Source of the DNA: Lysobacterales bacterium
GTDB taxonomy: Bacteria; Pseudomonadota; Gammaproteobacteria; Xanthomonadales; Marinicellaceae
Assembly (NCBI GenBank): GCA_026988115.1
Contig: JALSLV010000048.1
Coordinates: 1-64,000 of the forward strand
Length of the DNA stretch: 64,000 nt
Direction of reading: 5' to 3'
In this document: piece after piece, positions 8,549-19,304 of the stretch
Position numbering within the stretch: position 1 is the stretch's first letter
Layout of the letters: every line of letters begins with the position of its first letter
Program-made: the position numbers and the translations under genes
Notes under the pieces: model-generated
Database searches by the model: none
What the model saw: only the letters and a program-made list of their open reading frames with translations
What the model was told of the DNA's origin: nothing

Positions 8549-9106
8549 TTATTCGTTAATCCACTTAATTGAACATCCCATACTTGGGATTTGTTGAGTG
8601 CTAATTTTACCATTATCAACCAATTCTTGCATAGCATTTACTAAGTCGCGAGGCAGTTCTTTATCACTGCGTTCTCTTCCTGCCGAATCAAGCCTACCAC
8701 GGTAATGAAGCTTTCCTTTTTTATCCAAACCAAATATATCAGGCGTGCACACAGCTCCATAACTTTTCGCAACTTCTTGGGTATCATCCAATAAATAAGG
8801 AAAAGGATAGTTTTTGTCTTTGGCAACCTTTTGCATGTTTTCAAAAGAATCTTCTGGATAATCATTAACGTCATTGGACATAATAGCCACAACATTGACA
8901 CCAAATTTTTTCATTGCAAGTGCATCATTAACAAGCACTTCTTGAATGGATTTAACATAGGGACAATGGTTGCAGATAAACATGACCACCAAACCGTTTT
9001 CTCCCATGCATTTTTCTCTATTCCAATACTGATTATCAACGCCCAATAAATTGAAATCAGGCATCATTTTTCCAAGTTCAAGCTCGGGAGTATAAAGTAA
9101 AACCAT
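8549..9106 (-). CDS. Thioredoxin-fold peroxiredoxin-like protein
   Basis: The protein has 185 residues and no signal peptide. A redoxin fold carries a CNHCPYVKSI active-site motif at about residues 44-53 (a CxxC followed by Pro). The family (PRX-like, AhpC/TSA superfamily) is usually described as a thiol-disulphide oxidoreductase or peroxide-reducing protein of uncertain substrate. GVNVVAIMSNDVNDYPEDS and AVCTPDIFGLD (with the cis-Pro) fit. It sits immediately upstream of parE, so co-transcription is likely, although no functional link is known to me. Confidence 0.8.
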   Translation of the reverse strand: MVLLYTPELELGKMMPDFNLLGVDNQYWNREKCMGENGLVVMFICNHCPYVKSIQEVLVNDALAMKKFGVNVVAIMSNDVNDYPEDSFENMQKVAKDKNYPFPYLLDDTQEVAKSYGAVCTPDIFGLDKKGKLHYRGRLDSAGRERSDKELPRDLVNAMQELVDNGKISTQQIPSMGCSIKWINE

Positions 9107-9934
9107 TTAATTCTCTCCAGTAAACAAATCTTTAAAAATAACAAAAGAAGAGCAATAAGACAATGCAGTTAAAGAGATAATGCTCAGCATAAACAAACCC
9201 ATGTAAACCAACAAAGCGACCTTAGAATTCTCTCCAAATATCACCACTAATACGGCAACTACCAACTTTAAGAATAAAACAACAAAGGCAATAAATACAA
9301 CAAAAACCAGAGCATATAGGACAAAAGCAGATAGGTTTTTATAGACAGCATAGACGCTTAATTTCAATGCTTCTAATGCCGTTATTGAACTAAATGATAA
9401 CAACGCAGGAGCCACCTGATTAACTGCCATTACAGGCAATAAAAATAACAAGTTAACGGTGACAAATTTAAACAACACAGGTGATGACAGTATTAGTGTA
9501 AAAGTAATTTCATCGCTTTTCTTGAGAAGTGTTACTGCATCCATCACTTCTTGATTAGAAACGCCCAATAGACTTAGTAATAAAGAACTAAATATTTGAG
9601 CAAAAATGATTAAGACAATGACGAGTAATCCGTAGCGAAATATATTCATTCGATTTAAATTATCCTTAGCTTTAACCAAATAGGCAAAAGACATGTTCAT
9701 TCCTTTCTCAATATCGGCACATGCCATTGCCAGTCCTGCGGTAATTAAAGGAAAAACAACAACAAGTATAAGCTGAAACAGCGGAGACAATGCAAACAAA
9801 AAGAAAGTGAATGAAAACAATAACATTAAGGTGAGAAACCATTGACTTTTGTAAGCAAAAAAATACCGTGAACCTTGATTTATCCACTGCCACCCTCGTA
9901 AGGCTGATACTGTTTTGGGCTGATTTATTTTCAT
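9107..9934 (-). CDS. BPSS1780-type integral membrane protein
   Basis: The product has 275 residues. An N-terminal SALRGWQWINQGSRYF segment precedes about six hydrophobic helices (residues 30-60, 95-125, 145-175, 190-230 and 240-265). The SALRG-W-x-W-I-x-x-G pattern is characteristic of the BPSS1780 family of inner-membrane proteins, which has no known biochemical function. It ends 1 bp from the redoxin start and begins 5 bp after the TfpX/TfpZ gene. Confidence 0.7.
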   Translation of the reverse strand: MKINQPKTVSALRGWQWINQGSRYFFAYKSQWFLTLMLLFSFTFFLFALSPLFQLILVVVFPLITAGLAMACADIEKGMNMSFAYLVKAKDNLNRMNIFRYGLLVIVLIIFAQIFSSLLLSLLGVSNQEVMDAVTLLKKSDEITFTLILSSPVLFKFVTVNLLFLLPVMAVNQVAPALLSFSSITALEALKLSVYAVYKNLSAFVLYALVFVVFIAFVVLFLKLVVAVLVVIFGENSKVALLVYMGLFMLSIISLTALSYCSSFVIFKDLFTGEN

Positions 9935-9939
9935 TGTTG

Positions 9940-10617
9940 TTAAAATTTAAGCTCATCAATGATTTGATTTCTCGTTTTTGAAAAAACAACATAGTTTATG
10001 GCCATGTCTCTATCCAGAGTTATAAAGAACAACTCGTCTTCTGGATATTTTTTAACAAATGCTTGAATATCACTGCTTTTGCTTTTAAATTTGTTCATCA
10101 TGCTTTCAACGGATAATGCAGAGGACTCTATAATGCTAAATTCAGTCAATGGCAACATATCTGCATAGGATTCATAAATATCAGATTTTAATTGAGGAAT
10201 ATAAGCCAACTTAGGTTTTGAAAAGAAACTTGTTTTAAGCTCCTTGGATTTTAACTGTTCTTCGTGAGCATACCTCTCAACTAAGTAATTAAATCGCCCT
10301 TCTGCAAATACTATAATCGATGAACGCCCGTTATAGATTGAATAAATACCATAACTCAATGCACAGATTTGCAATAATACAACCAACGATATATCAATAC
10401 GCAGATGTTTTAATGACTTTTTCTTACTAAAAACTATAAATGTTAATGCAGGTCCTACTATTACGTCAATTAAGACTAATAGTTTCAAAGGCTCTACAAC
10501 ATGAGCAATGGAATACAAAGGCTTTGGGTACCAAATAAAAAATACAATTCCAATAAATAAGCCAATGACTATTATGCTTATAGAAAGATGAATTAATGCG
10601 GCTTTAAATCGTGTCAT
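9940..10617 (-). CDS. TfpX/TfpZ family type IV pilin accessory protein
   Basis: The protein has 225 residues. Three hydrophobic helices occupy the N-terminal 110 residues (about 8-28, 43-62 and 75-95), followed by a soluble domain. The sequence IWYPKPLYSIAHVVEPLKLLVLIDVIVGPALTFIVF is the hallmark of the TfpX/TfpZ (FimB-like) family, encoded next to pilin genes and needed for assembly or stability of certain type IVa pilins. No pilin gene is visible in the window, which is unusual. It starts within the end of the glycosyltransferase gene (14-bp overlap). Confidence 0.75.
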   Translation of the reverse strand: MTRFKAALIHLSISIIVIGLFIGIVFFIWYPKPLYSIAHVVEPLKLLVLIDVIVGPALTFIVFSKKKSLKHLRIDISLVVLLQICALSYGIYSIYNGRSSIIVFAEGRFNYLVERYAHEEQLKSKELKTSFFSKPKLAYIPQLKSDIYESYADMLPLTEFSIIESSALSVESMMNKFKSKSSDIQAFVKKYPEDELFFITLDRDMAINYVVFSKTRNQIIDELKF

Positions 10618-11926
10618 GGTCTTTTATAAATAAGTTGAGTTTCGAATCACTCACTTTAACAAATGAGTCATCTTTTAACAACCTCTTATAATCCAATCGT
10701 TCAAACTTTTCATCAAAAAAATGCACGGCTTTTAATATCTTAAATGCATCAAACCATTGATGAATAAATTGTTGCCATCTACGGTTTGAGCTTATCTGTT
10801 TTTGGCTTTTTGAAAAAACCGTTTGGCAATTAAAAAAATGGTATAATTTTTGTAAAAAAGCATCTTTTGGTTTTATAATAGTTAACTGTCCTTGCTTCCA
10901 TAAGGAATCCAAAAATTCTTTCCATAATTTTAAATAAATAAAGCATTGAGGATTGTAATAACCATAATCACTCCAATCCTCAAGACGACTAATTTTCAAA
11001 AGTGCTGGACCTGTACCAAATGGAACCCTATCTGAAAATCTTGAACGGATTTGAATAACACAATCATCGACCTGGTATTTTATAGGTTTGACTTTTGCCA
11101 GTTTATTTAATAAATAAAAATCCTCGCCCGCATTTTTTTTTGGAAAACCACGGACTTGTGCGTAAGACTCCATTGATACAATCAAAGCACTGCCTAGAGG
11201 AATGTACGCATAACCGACTTGTCCATATTCAATACCAGCTAAATAATAACGCATTTTAAAATCATACAAATATTGTAAGTCAGAAAGCCTGGGATTATCA
11301 CTGATGTGATTAAAGTCTAAAACGACTGCTGAATAATGTCTTTGCAATGATTTGATTTGTGAAAAATAATTCCTTGGCAAAACCACATCCGCATCGGTTG
11401 AAAATATCCATGGAAATTCAACTAATCCTTGAGCATATAAGGACAAAGCACAATCTGCCCCGATTTTTCTCGCCAAGCCCACGCCTTGTTTTGGGTTGAT
11501 TTGCAATCCATCAGAATTTCTGTCCACCAATAAAATATCCTGCAACTCATTGTATTTTAACAGTTTAATATTATTACTGATGCGAACTTGAGACAAACAA
11601 TTCTCGTGCAGATAATCGATTAATAATTGATTTTCTTGTTGCCAGTCATCCTGACCAATGGGAGTGTTCACCACCAGAATAATTAAACAGTTGTCTTTTA
11701 TTGACCTAAAAACAGAGTCAAGGAAATTGTATTTTTCGCGACAAAGGGGAATAACAACAACGTAATCGTATGGATTGCTAAAATGCTGAAGTTGTTGAGA
11801 CTCAACCTCTGCATAGGTGCTAAGGTATTGCTGTAAAGCCTTACTTTTTATCTTTTTCAAGCGTATCAATTTCCGAAACCCAATGATTAATAAATTCCTT
11901 AGAGAGTTGTTTGCCCCTGTTATCAA
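10604..11926 (-). CDS. GT2-like glycosyltransferase
   Basis: The product has up to 440 residues. A GT-A fold begins at YDYVVVIPLCREK (about residue 54); the nucleotide/metal motif is STDADVVLPRNYF, and an acceptor-side acidic motif is NAGEDFYLLNKL. It probably transfers an activated sugar, possibly onto surface glycan or pilin given the TfpX/TfpZ neighbour. That link is inference. The only upstream ATG places the start 86 nt inside the previous gene. TTG codons at 11869 and 11860 are plausible alternative starts and would shrink the overlap. Confidence 0.75.
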   Translation of the reverse strand: MITGANNSLRNLLIIGFRKLIRLKKIKSKALQQYLSTYAEVESQQLQHFSNPYDYVVVIPLCREKYNFLDSVFRSIKDNCLIILVVNTPIGQDDWQQENQLLIDYLHENCLSQVRISNNIKLLKYNELQDILLVDRNSDGLQINPKQGVGLARKIGADCALSLYAQGLVEFPWIFSTDADVVLPRNYFSQIKSLQRHYSAVVLDFNHISDNPRLSDLQYLYDFKMRYYLAGIEYGQVGYAYIPLGSALIVSMESYAQVRGFPKKNAGEDFYLLNKLAKVKPIKYQVDDCVIQIRSRFSDRVPFGTGPALLKISRLEDWSDYGYYNPQCFIYLKLWKEFLDSLWKQGQLTIIKPKDAFLQKLYHFFNCQTVFSKSQKQISSNRRWQQFIHQWFDAFKILKAVHFFDEKFERLDYKRLLKDDSFVKVSDSKLNLFIKDHDTI

Positions 11927-13430
11927 GTAAGTTCAATTCATGATTTTTATAATGTATTGAATTTTCTGTAGCAATCAATTCTGAGTTTTCTTGGTGTAAT
12001 TTTAGCAATAAAGCACCTTCAAAACTTTCCTGAAAAATGTTATCAAAAAATGACACGGAAAACTCATGAATTATTGAAGTATCTACTCCTCCATTGTTTG
12101 TTCCTCCATCATCAACCAACTCTAACTGCAATACAGCAACACCTTCATTTGAGGTTAAATCTAAAGTTAAAGTACCATCATTACCAACATCAGTTGTTGC
12201 AGGCACGAGAATCGAATCCGTATCAGAAATTATTGATAAATTAAAATGGTCAACTGATTGAGTCATATTCTCCAGGGGACCAAGGTTAATATTATTAGCA
12301 AAGTTAGGAAATTGAACAAGTAAGTTAGGAGGAGTAATAAATGGAAAAGACACAATATTACTGGAATCATCAAAAGAAGGTTGGTCATTGACAGGCGTGA
12401 CATTAATTGACAAAGATGAAGGCACAACACTAAAACCATCGCTAACTGCAAACGAGAACATTGCCACCCCAAAAGTATTGGCAGGAGGAGTGTAATTTAG
12501 AGTTCCATCACCATTAATAATTAAAGAACCACCAATACCACCTATTGGGTCATAGGTGCCTGGCACCACGATGAACAGTGCATCATTGTCAAAGTCATTA
12601 ACTAAGACTCCATCATCATTGTTGTCATTAACATCACCATTGACATCATCAGCAAATAATACAGAATCTTCGAGTACTACATAAGAATCCGTAATAACAA
12701 TAGGTGAATTATTGCATGTAAGTTGTATGTCCAGTGCATCTGCTGCGGCAATCAATCCTGTACCATCACCATTTGTGCCTCCCGAAACAGTGCAAGTTTG
12801 ATCAGGGCTTGTGGGCTGATTTAAAACCGTTACATTGTAGTTTGTTAAATCTGCCAATTTGGCTGGAAAAACAAAAACACCATTAGCAGAAACCACTAAA
12901 TCATCGGTAAAGTTATTTTGCAAAGTAACCGAAGAAACTCCAAGACCTGAAATATTGCCACCAATGGAAAAAAGTTGACCCACAACAATAGAGCCATCTT
13001 GTGAACCTAATGCTGGTATCGAGTTAGAAGCAGCATCCGAATAATCCTCAGCAATGATAGTTAAAGGATAAGTAAAAGGAATTGCCGAACCAGGAGAAAC
13101 AGTAAATTCTAAAAACCCCATCGAACCACTAGGCAACTCATTTAGTCCAAAATCAATCACCAACAACCTTACATAAGTGCCTTTGTCACTGCAAGAAACA
13201 CCGATACCTCCAAGGTTTCCACAGCCACCAGTAGCTAAAGTAAGCACGGTATTATCAAAAGAAACATCTACTTGTAAAGCAACAACTCCAGAACCGGTTC
13301 CAATATAATCAATTGGGATAGAGACCGTATCTCCTAGTTCGGCGAATGCAGATCCAACAACTACAGCAGGTTGAGCATGTATCTCAAGGGATATAAATAA
13401 AAATAAAATAAATACAAAAATTTTAGTCAT
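11841..13430 (-). CDS. Secreted cohesin/cadherin-like repeat protein
   Basis: The protein has 529 residues with a signal peptide ending ISLEIHA. Residues about 20-150 form a cohesin-like domain (AELGDTVSIPIDYIG, VALQVDVSFDNTVLTL). Next is a repeat of the type SGLGVSSVTLQNN ... LVVSANGVFVFP ... TCTVSGG (about 155-245). A tandem cadherin-like module follows (VLEDSVLFADDVNGD, GTLNYTPPANTFGVAMFSFAVSDG), then a further beta domain. FFDNIFQESFE at about residue 464 resembles the C-terminal end motif of similar proteins, yet about 65 residues continue beyond it. It is probably surface-exposed or exported. Asp-rich loops may bind calcium. Confidence 0.75.
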   Translation of the reverse strand: MTKIFVFILFLFISLEIHAQPAVVVGSAFAELGDTVSIPIDYIGTGSGVVALQVDVSFDNTVLTLATGGCGNLGGIGVSCSDKGTYVRLLVIDFGLNELPSGSMGFLEFTVSPGSAIPFTYPLTIIAEDYSDAASNSIPALGSQDGSIVVGQLFSIGGNISGLGVSSVTLQNNFTDDLVVSANGVFVFPAKLADLTNYNVTVLNQPTSPDQTCTVSGGTNGDGTGLIAAADALDIQLTCNNSPIVITDSYVVLEDSVLFADDVNGDVNDNNDDGVLVNDFDNDALFIVVPGTYDPIGGIGGSLIINGDGTLNYTPPANTFGVAMFSFAVSDGFSVVPSSLSINVTPVNDQPSFDDSSNIVSFPFITPPNLLVQFPNFANNINLGPLENMTQSVDHFNLSIISDTDSILVPATTDVGNDGTLTLDLTSNEGVAVLQLELVDDGGTNNGGVDTSIIHEFSVSFFDNIFQESFEGALLLKLHQENSELIATENSIHYKNHELNLLDNRGKQLSKEFINHWVSEIDTLEKDKK

Positions 13431-13507
13431 GGGTTCCTCTGTTATATTAGCATTCCCTAATTAAAATTTTACTGCATCAACTTATTGATTGCAATTTTAT
13501 TTCTCTT

Positions 13508-15067
13508 TTATTCCCACTCAATAGTCGCAGGTGGCTTAGATGAGATGTCATAAACCACACGGGAAACTTTATCTATCTCATTGATAATGCGCGTAGAAAC
13601 ATGTTCTAAAAATTCATAGGGTAAATGTGCCCATCTGGCAGTCATGAAATCAATTGTTTCAACAGCTCGCAAAGCAATCACGTATTGGTAACGCCTAGCA
13701 TCACCCACCACACCAACGGATTTTACGGGTAAAAATACGGCAAAAGCTTGGGATGTTTTATCGTACAAATCCCATTTGACTAATTCTGTGATAAAAATAT
13801 GATCCGCTTTGGCCAAAATTTGTGCATACTTTTGTTTCACTTCACCCAAAATCCTTACACCTAAACCAGGTCCAGGAAAAGGATGACGATAAACCATGGC
13901 TTTGGGCAAACCTAATGCTACGCCCATTTTGCGTACTTCATCTTTAAACAAATCACGCAATGGTTCGAGTAATTTCAAGTTCATATCCGCAGGTAAGCCA
14001 CCCACATTGTGGTGCGATTTAATTACATGCGATTTGCCTGTTTTTGAGGCGGCTGATTCAATGACATCGGGATATATTGTGCCTTGAGCTAACCATTTAA
14101 CGTTATCTAATTTTCGCGCTTCTTCTTCAAATATTTTGATAAACAAGCCCCCAATGATTTTACGTTTTTTCTCAGGATCTGCCTCACCTTTAAGTGCATC
14201 GTAATACCTTTCTTGCGCATTAACACGAATCACATGAATGTCCATGCCATCTGCCATGGTTTGCATGACCTGATCGCCCTCTTTATAGCGTAATAAACCC
14301 GTATCCACGAACACACAGACTAGGTTATCGCCAATCGCCTGATGCAATAAAGCTGCCACAACTGACGAATCCACGCCACCTGACAATCCCAATAACACCT
14401 TATCATTGCCTGCTTGTTTTTTTATGCTTTTTATGTGCGTTTGGATAATATTATTGGTTTTCCATAGTTTTTCGCAAGCACAAATACCAAACAAAAAGCG
14501 TTCAAAAATCTTCCGCCCTTGAGTCGTGTGCTCCACTTCAGCATGAAATTGTAAACCATAGATTTGAGCATCACCGTTTTCAAATGATGTGATAGGAGCG
14601 GTTGCAGTTTTTGAAGTGGCAACAAATCCCTCAGGCATCATATCCACCTTATCGCCATGACTCATCCATACATCTAAAAACCCCTGTTCTTTATCAAACA
14701 AACCCTGCAATAATGCCGATTTATTTGTCAATTCAACCTGTGCGTAACCAAACTCTTTTTCATCACTAGCAATAACCGAACCCCCAAAATGATGGGCAAT
14801 GGCTTGCATGCCATAACAAATACCAAGAACAGGAATTTTTAAATCAAAAATTCTCCCATCCAACTGCGGGCCATCATCCAAATGCACCGATTCAGGGCCG
14901 CCCGATAAAACAATGCCTTTTGGATTAAATTCTTTAATCAACGCAAAATCCACATCCCAAGGCCAAACCTCACAGTAAACCCCCAACTCACGCACACGCC
15001 GTGCAATTAATTGGGTAAATTGCGACCCAAAGTCTAAGATTAATATTTTATTATTTTTTATGTTCAT
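13508..15067 (-). CDS. guaA: GMP synthase (glutamine-hydrolysing)
   Basis: The protein has 519 residues. The N-terminal class I glutamine amidotransferase has the nucleophile C84 in LGICYGMQ and the His/Glu pair in QFHAEVEHT. The ATP pyrophosphatase domain begins with the P-loop [12 protein letters not shown], and the C-terminal dimerisation domain ends PPATIEWE. It converts XMP to GMP. It lies downstream of guaB in the same direction, as in the standard guaBA operon, but the gap is expanded to about 410 bp by repeats. Its first eleven codons are duplicated upstream. Confidence 0.96.
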   Translation of the reverse strand: MNIKNNKILILDFGSQFTQLIARRVRELGVYCEVWPWDVDFALIKEFNPKGIVLSGGPESVHLDDGPQLDGRIFDLKIPVLGICYGMQAIAHHFGGSVIASDEKEFGYAQVELTNKSALLQGLFDKEQGFLDVWMSHGDKVDMMPEGFVATSKTATAPITSFENGDAQIYGLQFHAEVEHTTQGRKIFERFLFGICACEKLWKTNNIIQTHIKSIKKQAGNDKVLLGLSGGVDSSVVAALLHQAIGDNLVCVFVDTGLLRYKEGDQVMQTMADGMDIHVIRVNAQERYYDALKGEADPEKKRKIIGGLFIKIFEEEARKLDNVKWLAQGTIYPDVIESAASKTGKSHVIKSHHNVGGLPADMNLKLLEPLRDLFKDEVRKMGVALGLPKAMVYRHPFPGPGLGVRILGEVKQKYAQILAKADHIFITELVKWDLYDKTSQAFAVFLPVKSVGVVGDARRYQYVIALRAVETIDFMTARWAHLPYEFLEHVSTRIINEIDKVSRVVYDISSKPPATIEWE

Positions 15068-15287
15068 TTATTCTCTCACAGAGGCTCAGAGCGTTATATT
15101 TAGTTATCGTAGGTTGGTGTTGAGCTTGCGAAACCCAACAATTTATAAATTACATATAGCCTAAGATTAATATTTTATTGTTTTTTATGTTCATTTATTC
15201 TCTCACAGAGGCTCAGAGCGTTATATTTAGTTATCGTAGGTTGGTGTTGAGCTTGCGAAACCCAACAATTTATAAATTACATATAGC
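15034..15287. repeat. 127-bp tandem duplication over the guaA start
   Basis: Two consecutive copies, 15034-15160 and 15161-15287, differ by a single base as far as I can see. Each copy contains the first eleven guaA codons, the GAGAG ribosome-binding region and a leader with one arm of a palindromic repeat. The junction falls within guaA codon 11-12, so the duplication left guaA itself intact and placed a truncated copy of its start upstream. Confidence 0.9.
15150..15194 (-). CDS. 14-codon upstream ORF copied from guaA
   Basis: The upstream copy of the duplication retains the guaA start codon and ribosome-binding region. It encodes [14 protein letters not shown] and then stops, 83 nt before the true guaA start. 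The first eleven residues equal GuaA residues 1-11. It may be translated as an upstream peptide, and could affect initiation at guaA. Expression is untested. Confidence 0.4.
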   Translation of the reverse strand: MNIKNNKILILGYM

Positions 15288-15322
15288 CAATGTTGGGTTT
15301 CGCAAGCTCAACACCAACCTAC
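15236..15322. repeat. 32-bp perfect inverted repeat (long hairpin)
   Basis: The arms 15236-15267 and 15291-15322 are exact reverse complements, around a 23-nt loop. A third copy of the left arm lies at 15109-15140 in the duplicated unit. The arms begin GTAGGTTGGTG and include GCTTGCGAAACCC. The structure resembles REP/MITE-type palindromes. It sits in the guaB-guaA gap, where it would form a strong RNA hairpin in the operon transcript. Confidence 0.85.
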
Positions 15323-15350
15323 ATTATTAGTTTCTTTTTATTCAATGCCG

Positions 15351-15428
15351 TAAGGTGGGTTTTCCCACCAATTTAATACTGTTTAATTATCGAAGCAACT
15401 TAAACACTGATGGTGGGCAAGCCCACTA
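15351..15428. repeat. MITE-like element, copy 1
   Basis: A unit of about 78 bp begins TAAGGTGGG and ends GGTGGGCAAGCCCA, so its ends are partly inverted repeats (CCCACC / GGTGGG). The internal section ATTATCGA-GCAACT is shared with a second copy at 57955-58036. It is non-coding and sits 3' of guaB. With the duplication and long hairpin it fills the 15068-15480 gap, which contains no gene except the short upstream ORF. Confidence 0.75.
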
Positions 15429-15480
15429 TTTAATATTTTACAAAATAATTACCTATTAATGAATCGATATAGAAGGTAAT

Positions 15481-16971
<1,491 letters not shown>

Positions 16972-17021
16972 TTAAAAAATTCGCCGCATTCTAACATAAC
17001 AAAACAAAGATATTTAAATTG

Positions 17022-18356
17022 ATGCACACAAATAACGGAAAAACACCTGAAAATGCCATAAAACCAAGCCAATTAAACCGTTTGGCAAAAAGCAGTTTAG
17101 AAAACAGCATCGGGAGCGTGTGGATTACTGGTGAAGTCACCAACGCCAGCGCTAACCAAAATTTACACATCTACTTTGCTTTAAAAGATGCAAGTGCCGC
17201 GGTTAATTGTGCTTTTTTTAAGAATGCTAATTTTTCCAATATCCGCATCAAAAATGGCGACAATGTGTTGGTTTATGGTCAAGTATCCTTATTTGAAAAG
17301 ACAGGCAACTACCAGATTATTGTTAAACGTATTGAAAAATCAGGTGTAGGCGATCGAGCCAAAGCCTTTGCAGAACTCAAAGTACAACTTGAAGCCATGG
17401 GCTATTTTAGCCAAGAGAAAAAAAAGCCAATACCTAAAATCATAAACTCGCTGGCTATTGTCACCTCTCAAACATCGGCCGCTATTACAGATGTACTAAA
17501 TGTAATTAAACGCCGCAACCCTTTATTAGATGTCTCCATTTATCACGCTAGCGTCCAAGGTGATAATGCTGTAGAAGAGATAATCGATGCCCTACTCACT
17601 GCCGATATTAACAATCACGACGTGATTTTACTGACTCGTGGTGGGGGTTCAATTGATGATTTATGGACTTTTAATGATGTCTCTATAGCCCAGACTTTAT
17701 TTAACCTAGAAACACCTAGTGTTTCTGCCATCGGGCATGAAAGAGATAGTGCAATTACCGACTTAGTTGCCGATAGTTTTGCTATTACCCCAACTGCCGC
17801 AGCTGAAATGTTAACACCAGACATTAACAACCTAAAAATTAAGCTCAATCATAATTTACAAACCTTACAACAGCTAATTATTGCAACAATAAACAATAAA
17901 TCACAACAAATAGACAATTCTTTTCATCAATTAGAAAAATCCCACCCACAAACAAAAATACAATTAGAAAAACAAAAGCTTAAAAGCACTAGTGAAAAAC
18001 TTCAACAATTAATCACTCAATCTATTCAAACTAAATCCAGTCAACTCAGCCTTTCTAACAATTTTTTGAAACATTATGATTTCAATCTCAAGGAGCAAAA
18101 ATCTAAACTTGATTATTTAAAAAACAACTTAACCCAATCCATTGAACACTCATTAGTTTATAAAAAAAACCAATTGCACAACCTTATGCTAACACTTAAT
18201 ACATTAAGTCCTTTATCAACATTATCAAGAGGTTACAGTATTACTTTAAAGTCCAGTGATAATACAATAATAACCGATCAATCTCAAATAAAAATTAATG
18301 ATATAATCACAACACGACTCAAAAATGGAACAATTTGCTCCAAAGTTATCTCATAG
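17022..18356 (+). CDS. xseA: Exodeoxyribonuclease VII large subunit
   Basis: The protein has 444 residues from the ATG at 17022, which is preferred over a TTG one codon upstream. The N-terminal OB fold (SIGSVWITGEVTNASANQNLHIYFALKD) is followed by the nuclease core with TSQTSAAITDVLNVIKRRNP, LTRGGGSIDDLWTFND and AIGHERDSAITDLVADSFAITPTAAAE. A long coiled-coil region rich in Gln/Lys follows to about residue 390. With XseB, absent here, it degrades single-stranded DNA. The 3' end overlaps the convergent gene by 11 bp. Confidence 0.95.
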   Translation: MHTNNGKTPENAIKPSQLNRLAKSSLENSIGSVWITGEVTNASANQNLHIYFALKDASAAVNCAFFKNANFSNIRIKNGDNVLVYGQVSLFEKTGNYQIIVKRIEKSGVGDRAKAFAELKVQLEAMGYFSQEKKKPIPKIINSLAIVTSQTSAAITDVLNVIKRRNPLLDVSIYHASVQGDNAVEEIIDALLTADINNHDVILLTRGGGSIDDLWTFNDVSIAQTLFNLETPSVSAIGHERDSAITDLVADSFAITPTAAAEMLTPDINNLKIKLNHNLQTLQQLIIATINNKSQQIDNSFHQLEKSHPQTKIQLEKQKLKSTSEKLQQLITQSIQTKSSQLSLSNNFLKHYDFNLKEQKSKLDYLKNNLTQSIEHSLVYKKNQLHNLMLTLNTLSPLSTLSRGYSITLKSSDNTIITDQSQIKINDIITTRLKNGTICSKVIS

Positions 18357-18756
18357 CTATAAAACCTGTGAAGTAAAACATACCAAAGAGAAAACTTAAA
18401 GCAGAACTCCAAACAACAAACCAATTCACCTTTGATTTATTATAAATATAAAATGGTAAAATTACCAAACCTCTAAGTAAGTATACGGTGGCTATTATTT
18501 GTATGACCAATTTAAGGTAAGGCAATTCCACCATTAACCCTGCACCAGAAAATGCATACAATCCCCAACTAATCAAAACTGAAGCAATCAAAAATGTGAT
18601 AATTCCAGGTATCCATGAACCCTTATCAGATAATCTTACCAACTTTTCACCTGCCCCAAAAAACTCATACAACTTAGCCCCTTTTACGATAATAAGCAAA
18701 TGCAAAATACCAGCACATATACTTAAACAACCACCGATAATTAACCCATAATTCAT
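18346..18756 (-). CDS. Four-helix integral membrane protein
   Basis: The product has 136 residues with four predicted transmembrane segments (about 3-25, 48-70, 78-102 and 113-133). The loop GAGEKLVRLSDKGSW between helices 1 and 2 is distinctive. I do not recognise a named family. It overlaps the upstream PNPOx-like gene by 4 bp, so the two are probably translated together and share the TetR-type operator region upstream. Confidence 0.6.
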   Translation of the reverse strand: MNYGLIIGGCLSICAGILHLLIIVKGAKLYEFFGAGEKLVRLSDKGSWIPGIITFLIASVLISWGLYAFSGAGLMVELPYLKLVIQIIATVYLLRGLVILPFYIYNKSKVNWFVVWSSALSFLFGMFYFTGFIAMR

Positions 18757-19238
18757 ATAAATTGCTCTCTTGTCATTTTCCCTATAAATACGGGTTTAAA
18801 ATCTATTATCTCAAACTCACGTACATGGGACATATCACTCCACAAAATCTGGTGACCTTTTGTAAACGAAAACATCTTCACTTTTCTTTTAAAAACACCC
18901 CCTTCTTCATCTTTTTCTTGGCGTAATTTTCCAAATTTTATAACCATTCTTATTGCTGGCGGTGTTTTAAACTGTCCTTTAAATAGTGATTTCAACCAAA
19001 ACCAGTTGCCATCATTAACGAACATTATTGTTGCCAATTGATTTTGCTTACTATTTTCTGGTATATTTTTGGTGAATTTTTCAAAAAATATACCCTTGTC
19101 TTTAGTTTTGATAATAACACTACCAATTGGTGTTACATGTGGAATTCCCTCTTTACTTACTGTAGCAATCGAACAATAAGTTGATTGCGCGATTAATGGT
19201 TTTATTTTCTTATTAAATATTTCATCTGTTATTTTCAT
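18753..19238 (-). CDS. PNPOx-like FMN-binding family protein
   Basis: The protein has 161 residues. A split-barrel fold starts with INKKIKPLIAQSTYCSIATVSKEGIPHVTPIGS-type sequence, the standard opening of pyridoxamine 5'-phosphate oxidase-like proteins. The later segment NQLATIMFVNDGNWFWLKSLFKGQF continues the barrel. It is likely a flavin-dependent reductase or cofactor-binding protein rather than true PdxH, since it lacks the PdxH length and C-terminal motif. It is divergent from the TetR gene. Confidence 0.65.
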   Translation of the reverse strand: MKITDEIFNKKIKPLIAQSTYCSIATVSKEGIPHVTPIGSVIIKTKDKGIFFEKFTKNIPENSKQNQLATIMFVNDGNWFWLKSLFKGQFKTPPAIRMVIKFGKLRQEKDEEGGVFKRKVKMFSFTKGHQILWSDMSHVREFEIIDFKPVFIGKMTREQFI

Positions 19239-19304
19239 AATTGTTCCATCTCATTTTTTTAATGTTAAACAAACTCTCTTAATTATTTATTGCATATTTC
19301 TCTG

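Noticed and set aside
18753-19238. PdxH (pyridoxine phosphate oxidase)
   Set aside because: It lacks the PdxH length and C-terminal substrate-binding motif, so only the broader PNPOx-like fold is supported.
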